20,102 nucleotides of DNA from Clostridium sp. UBA699 (GTDB lineage: Bacteria > Bacillota > Clostridia > Clostridiales > Clostridiaceae), in assembly GCA_002298915.1 (NCBI GenBank), contig DBML01000002.1:1-20102 (forward strand), in the 5' to 3' direction. Below are positions 14,848 through 20,102 of the stretch, in pieces. The notes under the pieces are model-generated. The model saw only the letters and a program-made list of their open reading frames with translations, did not search any database and was not told the DNA's origin. Each line of letters begins with the position of its first letter. Position 1 is the first letter of the stretch. A program made the translations under genes and the position numbers.

Positions 14848-14865
14848 TTGTTAAAATAATATCAA
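14848..14865. promoter_or_regulatory. candidate classical Rex operator before adh
   Basis: TTGTTAAAATAATATCAA fits the known clostridial Rex consensus (TTGTTAA, four bases, TTAACAA) perfectly in the left half and at 5 of 7 positions in the right. It sits 33 bases upstream of the adh start. A convincing -35/-10 pair for adh is not visible. Confidence 0.5.
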
Positions 14866-14898
14866 ATAGAGCTTTTTATTTTTAGGAGGATGAGATTT

Positions 14899-16089
14899 AT
14901 GGCTAGATTCACATTACCAAGAGATTTGTACCACGGAAAGGGCTCTCTGGACGCACTGAAGAACCTTGCCGGAAATAGAGCAATGGTCGTTGTAGGCGGC
15001 GGCAGCATGAAGAAGTTCGGCTTCCTCGACACTGTTGTTTCCAACCTTCAGGAAGCAGGCATGGATGTTGAATTGTTCGAGGGCGTTGAGCCGGATCCAT
15101 CCGTGGATACTGTAATGAAGGGTGCCCAAGCGATGAGAGAATTTGAGCCGGACTGGATCGTTTCCATCGGCGGAGGCTCGCCTATTGATGCTGCAAAGGC
15201 CATGTGGGCTTTCTACGAATATCCCGACACGACTTTTGCCGATCTGTGCATACCTTTCAATTTCCCTGAACTTAGGACAAAGGCAAAGTTCTGCGCGATA
15301 CCTTCAACCTCCGGAACTGCTACCGAGGTCACAGCTTTCTCGGTAATAACCGACTACGGCAAGGGAATCAAATACCCTCTGGCTGACTTCAACATAACCC
15401 CGGACGTTGCCATAGTTGACCCAGACCTGGCGGAGACTATGCCTAAAAAGCTTACAGCTCACACAGGGATGGACGCTATGACACATGCCATAGAGGCTTA
15501 TGTTTCGACGCTTAACAGCGACTACACCGACCCTCTGGCTCTCCACGCTATAAAGATGATAGGGGAATACCTTCCAGATTCCTACAACGGCTGCAGCGAT
15601 TCAAGGGCTAAGATGCACAACGCACAGTGCCTTGCCGGAATGGCCTTCTCAAACGCCCTTCTCGGCATAGTGCACTCGATGGCCCACAAGACCGGCGCTG
15701 CATATTCCGGCGGTCACATCGTACACGGCTGCGCCAACGCCATGTACCTTCCTAAAGTAATCAAATACAACGCAATGGATGACACTGCAGCTGCAAGATA
15801 CGCTGACATCTCCAGATTCCTGAACCTGGACGGCGCCACAAATTCCGAACTGGTTGATTCTCTTGTAGCACATATCGAGAGCATGAACAAGGCCCTCAGC
15901 ATCCCTTCCTGCATCAAGGACTATGAAGGAGGGATCATCGACGAGGCTGAGTTCCTCGAGAAGCTTCCAGAGGTCGCTGAGCTTGCGGTAGGCGACGCAT
16001 GCACAGGCTCAAACCCAAGGGCCATCACTCCAGAAGCAATGGAAAAACTGCTGAAATGCTGCTACTACGGCACTGAGGTCGATTTCTAA
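14899..16089 (+). CDS. iron-containing alcohol dehydrogenase (butanol dehydrogenase type)
   Basis: The 396-residue protein reduces an aldehyde such as butyraldehyde or acetaldehyde to the alcohol with NAD(P)H, or the reverse. It resembles clostridial NADPH-linked butanol dehydrogenases and the C-terminal half of AdhE: MARFTLPRDLYHGKGS at the start, nucleotide loop GGGSPIDAAKAMW, then GMDAMTHAIEAYV and HSMAHKTG. Likely iron ligands are Asp192, His196, His263 and His276. It ends DACTGSNPR and YYGTEVDF, as in those enzymes. AGGAGG lies 9 bases before the ATG at 14899; the in-frame ATG at 14890 touches that site and is unlikely. It is followed with no gap by a second rex gene. Confidence 0.93.
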   Translation: MARFTLPRDLYHGKGSLDALKNLAGNRAMVVVGGGSMKKFGFLDTVVSNLQEAGMDVELFEGVEPDPSVDTVMKGAQAMREFEPDWIVSIGGGSPIDAAKAMWAFYEYPDTTFADLCIPFNFPELRTKAKFCAIPSTSGTATEVTAFSVITDYGKGIKYPLADFNITPDVAIVDPDLAETMPKKLTAHTGMDAMTHAIEAYVSTLNSDYTDPLALHAIKMIGEYLPDSYNGCSDSRAKMHNAQCLAGMAFSNALLGIVHSMAHKTGAAYSGGHIVHGCANAMYLPKVIKYNAMDDTAAARYADISRFLNLDGATNSELVDSLVAHIESMNKALSIPSCIKDYEGGIIDEAEFLEKLPEVAELAVGDACTGSNPRAITPEAMEKLLKCCYYGTEVDF

Positions 16090-16710
16090 ATGCAGTCAAG
16101 GGCAGTCCCAATGCGAACCCTGGAGCGCCTGCCGCTTTATCTTAACTTTCTCAGGTCGCTGCCGACAGATAGAGCTTCGAACATATCCGCTACGGCAGTC
16201 GCGGAGGCACTGGGACTAAACGACGTTCAGGTCAGGAAGGACCTCGCACTGGCCAGCGGCGGAGGGAAGCCAAAAATTGGCTATGTCACCGAGCACCTTA
16301 TTCGTGACATAGAGCAGTTCCTTGGGTACGATGATTCCGACAGTGCGGTCATCGTAGGCGCAGGCAACCTGGGCCGTGCACTGCTCTCATACGAGGGATT
16401 TTCAGGCTGCGGACTCAGAATCGTTGCGGCGTTCGACACAGATGACAAAGTAATTGGCAAGACCGTAAAAGGAAGGCAGGTTCTGCCGGCTTCAAAGCTT
16501 GCTGACCTCTGCAAGCGGCTGCGGATAAGGACGGGAATAATAGCTGTTCCCGAGACCGAGGCTCAAAAGGTGTGCGACGCTCTGGCTAGCGGAGGAGTCA
16601 GTGCGATCTGGAACTTCGCCCCAGTCCACCTCGCCAAGCCTGAAGGCGTGGCAATAAAGAACGAAAACCTTGCATGTTCCCTCCTGTGCTTTCTAAGCAC
16701 ATTAAGATAG
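16090..16710 (+). CDS. Rex-family redox-sensing repressor (copy 2)
   Basis: The 206-residue paralogue of Rex1 shares DVQVRKDL (45-52), the wing GKPKIGY (59-65) and GAGNLGRALLSYEGF (90-104). The ATG directly follows the adh stop, so it is read from the adh transcript. A GAGGT in the last adh codons is the only ribosome site, about 12 bases away; an internal ATG at 16111 is possible. It ends soon after ENLACSLLCFLSTLR, a shorter C-terminal swap helix than Rex1. The stop is TAG. Arranged with adh, it would give NADH-dependent feedback on alcohol formation. Confidence 0.92.
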   Translation: MQSRAVPMRTLERLPLYLNFLRSLPTDRASNISATAVAEALGLNDVQVRKDLALASGGGKPKIGYVTEHLIRDIEQFLGYDDSDSAVIVGAGNLGRALLSYEGFSGCGLRIVAAFDTDDKVIGKTVKGRQVLPASKLADLCKRLRIRTGIIAVPETEAQKVCDALASGGVSAIWNFAPVHLAKPEGVAIKNENLACSLLCFLSTLR

Positions 16711-16726
16711 ATACCCCTCTAAATTG

Positions 16727-16762
16727 CAATCCCCCTGAATATGGATCGATTCAGGGGGATTG
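16727..16762. terminator. bidirectional terminator between rex2 and the M48 peptidase gene
   Basis: A perfect 14-bp stem (CAATCCCCCTGAAT and complement) with an 8-base loop lies between the convergent stop codons. TTGATTTG follows on the plus strand and the less U-rich side is minus, so it fits rex2 better but can serve both. Confidence 0.75.
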
Positions 16763-16769
16763 TTGATTT

Positions 16770-16797
16770 GGGGACGGTTATTCAGCAGGTTCAACTG
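16770..16797. repeat. GGGGACGGTT repeat at the 3' end of the M48 gene
   Basis: GGGGACGGTTATTCAGCAGG followed by TTCA resembles the left arm of the hairpin at 19584-19638 and shares GGGGACGGTTATTC with the copy at 18674. The peptidase stop codon lies inside it. Such GGGGACGGTT units are commonly REP-like dispersed elements in Firmicutes. Confidence 0.55.
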
Positions 16798-18602
16798 TTC
16801 TTCAGTATGAGCGAGTTCTCAACCTTTTTATGTTTCCTGTAAAATCCAGGGTTCTCTTCGTTGAAAGTCATCACCAGCGCTTCACCTGGTAATTCAACGT
16901 TCTCGGCTATGTCCTGCTGAGATTCAGCCATGAATTTTTTGCTGGAAGATTTGAAAAGCAGCCCCAGGATATAGAGAGGTTCTTCAGCGTAATGCTCAAC
17001 CTCTTTTCTTACAAGGTATACTTCCTTGAGCCTTTCCCTGTCTTTGAGCTGGTCAACTATGATTTCTAGCTGCTCCTCGCTAAGCCCGTGAGGGGCAAAG
17101 GTATCTCTTAGGCTTACTACCTCCCTCTCCTCGACTGCCTCTTCAAGCCTCTTAGCTTCGCTCATGCCCATGTCCCGATAGGACCTCGCTTCCTCCTTCC
17201 TGCCCTGCTTAAGCAGGTAATCGTAGACCAGCTTCGTCCCCAAATAGCTGTACTCGCCGTCCAGCTCCATGACGCGGTCCAAAAGGACCTTCCCTTCCTC
17301 TCCCGTGTTGTCGCGGGAAATCAGTATTTCCCCTTTCGAGAACATGGCCTCGAGGTTTTCAGGGTTCATCTCCAGAAGTTCCTCATACTTTTCGAGTGAC
17401 TCCTCTTCTCTGTCCAGCTCTCCGAGTATCCTTGCTGCAATGAGCAGGCTGTTTTCTGTTTTTTCTGCTTCCTTCAGCTCTTCCAGGTCTTCCTGAAGCT
17501 GCTGATACTCCTCGTACTTGTATTCCCAATACGGAGCAATCTCCTGCCTCCAGCTCTCGCTCAGCCTCTTGAGGATTTCTCCCTTGCGTGCACCCAGAAG
17601 CAAATCTGCTGCCCCGCTTTCTTTCAATTCGAAGGAGGCAGGGTCGTACCCGGCTGCGTCAAGCCTCTCCTTGCGGGACGGGTGGGTGCTGCTGTCATCG
17701 TTCTGGGCCTTCAGAGCGCCGGCGATGACCTTTTTCTGGTACGCTTTTTCAACGGGAATTTTAATGAACCTGTCAAGCTCCTCGAAAACTCCGCTTTCAG
17801 GCTCCGGGCATGTCTGCATTTTCCTGAAAGTCTCCCTCCAGAAAGCTTCGGAGATCCTGCCAGCGTATATGTCGTACTTAAGCTGGAACCCGCCGAAGGC
17901 TTCCTTTCCTGCAACTCTTACCGATTCCCTGTCTGCTTCGAATTCGTGCTCCCTGTACATGGAAAGCGAGTATTCATCAAGTTTAGGAAGATACCACTTG
18001 AAGAAGCGCTTGAACAGGAAGGCTCCCCAGTGCTTCTTTTCTTCGAGGTTCCCCATGATCTGCAGCCATACTTCCCTGTTCCTGTTGATCTTGATAGCCC
18101 AGACCCCGTGGGTTTCCTTGAGATGTCCGAACTCGTGAGCCAGAACCCCTTTGAACTCTTCAGCCGACGCTATCATCAGCAATGGCGCCCCGATGAGGAC
18201 GTAGTTCTTGTAATATCCAAGTATGCCGAGCCTCGGGTATTGGACAATTGATGCGTTCAGGTCCTCGGTCAAAAGTATTTCGTACTCTTTCGGCCCGCCC
18301 ACCTCGGCTCCGATTTCTGTAACAAACCTCGCCAGCTCAGGCAGGTTTCTTTCGTCAACTTCCAATCCTGTTGGCTTTTCGAATTTCACCCATAATGCTT
18401 TGATGATCAGGAAGAGGAAAACCCCAAGAGCCATCAAAGTCTTGAAAGCAGCGTAGTAGGCACCCTGCTCATGCCAAGATGCAAGAACGATTAGTCCAGC
18501 TATCCCTATTGCCCCTAGTATAACAGCCGCTATGTACACGTAACCAAGGATCGAAAATAGCCATAAATTCTTTTCTTCTGATTTGAATATCTTTCCGTTC
18601 AT
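16791..18602 (-). CDS. membrane-bound M48-family metallopeptidase with TPR-like C-terminus
   Basis: The 603-residue protein has two hydrophobic helices (about 14-42 and 50-72), then an M48 zinc peptidase domain. The zinc motif HEFGH is at 156-160, in LAHEFGHLKETHG, and the third ligand motif EFEAD at 220-224. The C-terminal half is acidic and helical, with TPR-like repeats around 385-450 (ILGELDREEESLEKYEELLEMNPENLEAMFSKG). M48 enzymes of the HtpX/Ste24/BepA group act in membrane and envelope protein quality control; the substrate here is unknown. It begins with ATG after AAAGGT and lies 78 bases downstream of the DUF362 gene, with a possible own promoter between. Confidence 0.88.
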   Translation of the reverse strand: MNGKIFKSEEKNLWLFSILGYVYIAAVILGAIGIAGLIVLASWHEQGAYYAAFKTLMALGVFLFLIIKALWVKFEKPTGLEVDERNLPELARFVTEIGAEVGGPKEYEILLTEDLNASIVQYPRLGILGYYKNYVLIGAPLLMIASAEEFKGVLAHEFGHLKETHGVWAIKINRNREVWLQIMGNLEEKKHWGAFLFKRFFKWYLPKLDEYSLSMYREHEFEADRESVRVAGKEAFGGFQLKYDIYAGRISEAFWRETFRKMQTCPEPESGVFEELDRFIKIPVEKAYQKKVIAGALKAQNDDSSTHPSRKERLDAAGYDPASFELKESGAADLLLGARKGEILKRLSESWRQEIAPYWEYKYEEYQQLQEDLEELKEAEKTENSLLIAARILGELDREEESLEKYEELLEMNPENLEAMFSKGEILISRDNTGEEGKVLLDRVMELDGEYSYLGTKLVYDYLLKQGRKEEARSYRDMGMSEAKRLEEAVEEREVVSLRDTFAPHGLSEEQLEIIVDQLKDRERLKEVYLVRKEVEHYAEEPLYILGLLFKSSSKKFMAESQQDIAENVELPGEALVMTFNEENPGFYRKHKKVENSLILKNS

Positions 18603-18639
18603 TTCAATTTACCTTTCCTGATCGTTTTTTGATGTACTG

Positions 18640-18668
18640 ATTATAATGTATGCCGGGTTCGGCTTCGA
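18640..18668 (-). promoter_or_regulatory. possible promoter of the M48 peptidase gene
   Basis: On the minus strand TCGAAG (18668-18663), 17 bp, and a perfect TATAAT (18645-18640) lie about 40 bases before the M48 start. The -35 is weak. No terminator follows DUF362, so read-through from it is also likely. Confidence 0.4.
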
Positions 18669-18673
18669 TGACG

Positions 18674-18686
18674 GGGACGGTTATTC
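18674..18686. repeat. GGGGACGGTT repeat at the 3' end of the DUF362 gene
   Basis: GGGGACGGTTATTC is identical over 14 bases to the repeat at 16770. The TAA stop of the DUF362 gene is formed inside it. Confidence 0.5.
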
Positions 18687-19490
18687 GATCCCAAGCTCGA
18701 TGGCGTGTTTTATCTGCCTCATCTCCTCAGGCTTAAGCCCTTCGAGCGAGTTGCCGCTGTAGCCCTGTATTATCTTTACTGCCTCGATGTCTATCGCCAC
18801 TCGTCCCTCAGAGGCCAGCAGGAGTCCGGGCTCCCTTACCTCTCCCTTTGCAGGCCCGCCGCTTATGAAGCATTTCCTGGCATCCATGATGATGAGGTCC
18901 GGCTTGTAGATTGTGTTCATCTCCGCAACCTTTTCCGGGACGCTGTCCCCTGTATGCAGCTTTATCCTCTCCTTCGGCTTCATGAAGCCCACGATGATCT
19001 TGAGTGCGCCAGTAAACTGAGCTATGTGATGAGTCTTGCAGCAAGGAAGGAGGATGATCCTGTCCACCTCATCCATTAGCTTAGGCACAGAAACCTTCTT
19101 CAGATACTTGCCTTCTTCAATTTTCTTCTTCACCCAATCATGTTCGTCAAAAATGTAGACCTCAGGTTTCAAGGGAAGCTTTTCAAGGTCGTACACGCAG
19201 GCCTCGCAAAGCGTGTTCCTGGTGAAATCAGAGTGATCGAACATCGAGAACATCGAACTCTCTCCTACAATAACTTTTCCGGCACCCGCCTCAAAGCAGA
19301 GCTCTACTGCTGCCTGCAGGAAATCCAGAGAAGTGGAAGCCGGAGGGTCATCTGCGGTATTGTAGTTTGGCTTTATAAGAACAGTATCGCCCTGTTTTAC
19401 AAATTTCTTGAACCCGCCGAGCTCTCCGACAAGTTTTCCCACTGATGCCTTTACATCTTCTTCAGCTTTGCGTACAGCAACTTTTCTCAT
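18681..19490 (-). CDS. DUF362 family protein
   Basis: The 269-residue protein belongs to the DUF362 group: KPNYNTADDPPASTS near residue 45, GAGKVIVGESS, then LLPCCKTHHIAQFTGALKIIVGF, MDARKCFISGGPAKGE and the C-terminal SEGRVAIDIEAVKII. The family occurs in anaerobes, sometimes fused to 4Fe-4S domains; no ferredoxin motif is present here and the reaction is unknown. I chose ATG 19490 because a promoter (TTTACA-17-TATATT) ends at 19552, so the upstream TTG at 19550 would be at or before the transcription start. The ribosome site is a modest GGGAAGAG. Confidence 0.85.
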   Translation of the reverse strand: MRKVAVRKAEEDVKASVGKLVGELGGFKKFVKQGDTVLIKPNYNTADDPPASTSLDFLQAAVELCFEAGAGKVIVGESSMFSMFDHSDFTRNTLCEACVYDLEKLPLKPEVYIFDEHDWVKKKIEEGKYLKKVSVPKLMDEVDRIILLPCCKTHHIAQFTGALKIIVGFMKPKERIKLHTGDSVPEKVAEMNTIYKPDLIIMDARKCFISGGPAKGEVREPGLLLASEGRVAIDIEAVKIIQGYSGNSLEGLKPEEMRQIKHAIELGIE

Positions 19491-19551
19491 ATCTCTTCCC
19501 GCCTCTCCATTCTTCGAAACACGCACTGTTTTTTCTAAATTTTCTAACAAA

Positions 19552-19580
19552 AATATACCACAATACGTTTGCAGTGTAAA
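19552..19580 (-). promoter_or_regulatory. promoter of the DUF362 gene
   Basis: On the minus strand TTTACA (19580-19575) and TATATT (19557-19552) are exactly 17 bp apart. The leader to ATG 19490 would be about 55 bases. Confidence 0.65.
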
Positions 19581-19583
19581 TGA

Positions 19584-19638
19584 GGGACGGTTCTCCAGCA
19601 GATTCAGTCTTTTCTTTAAGCTGCTGAAGAACCGTCCC
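19584..19638. repeat. REP-like inverted repeat with GGGACGGTT ends
   Basis: An 18-base arm (GGGACGGTTCTCCAGCAG) and its complement with one mismatch flank a 19-base loop. The arm is related to the single repeats at 16770 and 18674. It lies between the DUF362 promoter and the terminator of the small-gene array. The full hairpin with GGGACGGTT ends resembles REP elements mobilised by RAYT-type transposases; no such gene is in the window. Confidence 0.65.
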
Positions 19639-19647
19639 CAAAAGACA

Positions 19648-19703
19648 AAGCGGGGCGTTTAACAATCGTTTTTTCCTTAAAACAATCGTTAAACGCCCCG
19701 CTT
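19648..19703 (-). terminator. terminator of the small-protein array
   Basis: A 15-bp perfect outer stem (AAGCGGGGCGTTTAA and complement) continues inward with 10 further positions, two of them mismatched. On the minus strand the GC-rich base of the stem is followed by TTTGTCTTTT. It lies 16 bases past the last small gene's TAA. Confidence 0.7.
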
Positions 19704-19719
19704 GATAATGCCGCACATT

Positions 19720-19866
19720 TTATAATACCATGAATGATGCTGAGTATTCCGATGCATCTTCCACTTGATCCTTCTTCATCTTCTTCAGGTAATCGTAATA
19801 GTCGTTTCTGGCATGCTGCATTCGGCTGGTGTTTGTATCTTTATATCTTTCCACTTCTTCATCCAT
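19720..19866 (-). CDS. small protein of a tandem family, copy A (48 residues)
   Basis: The predicted protein has 48 residues, starts MDEEVERYKD and ends YSASFMVL, with a central helix-like DYYDYLKKMKKDQVED. It has no signal peptide, membrane segment or cysteine. The next copy upstream shares YLK-x-MKKD and a YSASFM end, and several shared residues use different codons (Ser as TCA here and AGC there; Ser TCA against TCG), which indicates selection on protein. The stop is TAA, and a terminator follows 16 bases later. The ATG has AAAAAGG directly against it, so a GTG four codons on, or translational coupling, may set the true start. I do not recognise the family. Confidence 0.65.
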   Translation of the reverse strand: MDEEVERYKDTNTSRMQHARNDYYDYLKKMKKDQVEDASEYSASFMVL

Positions 19867-19902
19867 CCTTTTTATAATATTTGCTGCTCCATTTGACCTT
19901 CC

Positions 19903-20046
19903 CTAGAACGTCATGAACGATGCGCTGTAGTCCGATTCTTCTGCATTGTCCTTCTTCATTTCCTTCAGGTATTCGAAGTATACATCCCCTGTCTGAAACA
20001 CGTTTTCGCTGCGGTACTCTCTTTTCTTTTCCATTTTCTCATCCAT
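19903..20046 (-). CDS. small protein of a tandem family, copy B (47 residues)
   Basis: The predicted protein has 47 residues: it starts MDEKMEKKRE, has DVYFEYLKEMKKDNAEE in the middle and ends YSASFMTF. The C-terminal half aligns closely with copy A (Y-aromatic-x-YLK-x-MKKD, acidic stretch, YSASFM plus two residues); the N-terminal half is charged and variable. The stop is TAG, 36 bases (12 codons) before the copy A start and in the same reading frame. An ATG at codon 5 is an alternative start, 12 bases after AAAAAGG. No function is known to me; a regulatory peptide, a peptide precursor or an antitoxin-like protein would all fit the size. Confidence 0.65.
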   Translation of the reverse strand: MDEKMEKKREYRSENVFQTGDVYFEYLKEMKKDNAEESDYSASFMTF

Positions 20047-20085
20047 CCTTTTTATATTATTATTTGCTTCTCCATTTGCCCTTCC

Positions 20086-20102
20086 CTAGAACGTCATGAA
20101 CG
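20086..20102 (-). CDS. small protein of a tandem family, copy C (3' end only)
   Basis: The last 17 bases of the window, read on the minus strand, give SFMTF and TAG, matching the end of copy B exactly. The distance from this stop to that of copy B is 183 bases, the same as from copy B to copy A. The rest lies beyond the right edge, and the array may have more units. Confidence 0.55.

Noticed and set aside
19491..19550. TTG start at 19550 for the DUF362 gene
   Set aside because: It lies immediately after the promoter -10 box with no ribosome site; ATG 19490 is better placed.
19462..19716. 84-codon minus-strand frame across the two hairpins
   Set aside because: It runs through a terminator stem and a REP-like hairpin and overlaps the DUF362 start; it has no protein-like motif.
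19720..20102. CRISPR-like array
   Set aside because: Units are 183 bases, diverged, and coding in pattern; there are no short identical repeats with unique spacers.

Overview
The window looks like a chromosomal segment of an anaerobic, fermentative Firmicute of the class Clostridia. The evidence is a ptb-buk butyrate pair followed by the start of a ferredoxin-type 2-oxoacid oxidoreductase subunit, a cdaA-cdaR pair, Rex redox repressors, an iron alcohol dehydrogenase of the clostridial butanol type, a two-subunit class I fumarase, and strong AGGAGG-type ribosome sites. I see no tRNA, rRNA, CRISPR array, IS element or prophage gene.

Layout. (1) 1-2349, minus strand: promoter, ptb, buk, then the first 15 codons of a 4Fe-4S oxidoreductase subunit; an acyl-CoA to acyl phosphate to acid plus ATP module. 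(2) 2417-6141, minus: promoter, cdaA (c-di-AMP synthase), cdaR, a COG2509-type FAD dehydrogenase, terminator. (3) 6210-12817, minus: one tightly packed unit of gntR regulator, a degenerate glutamate-mutase-epsilon-like gene, fumarase alpha and beta, PTS enzyme I, thioredoxin and a thioredoxin reductase that lacks an NADPH site (ferredoxin-dependent type), closed by a clear terminator. (4) 12838-16762, plus: rex1 and lysR, then adh and rex2, with three matching 24-bp palindromes around them and one classical Rex-like site before adh; closed by a terminator shared with the convergent neighbour. (5) 16791-19580, minus: DUF362 protein and a membrane M48 peptidase with a TPR-like C-terminus, with short GGGACGGTT repeats at their 3' ends. 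(6) 19584-20102: a REP-like hairpin, a terminator, and a tandem array (minus strand) of at least three very small related genes of 47-48 codons.

How it fits together. Regions 1 and 4 concern disposal of carbon and electrons as acids or alcohols, with two Rex proteins and a LysR regulator tied to the alcohol dehydrogenase. Region 3 combines fumarase or mesaconase chemistry with a ferredoxin-to-thioredoxin redox relay and a PTS phosphotransferase under one GntR-type regulator. The least explained parts are the 183-bp-period small-protein array at the right edge, the glutamate-mutase-like protein that has lost most of its catalytic residues, and the double-Rex locus with its own palindrome family.
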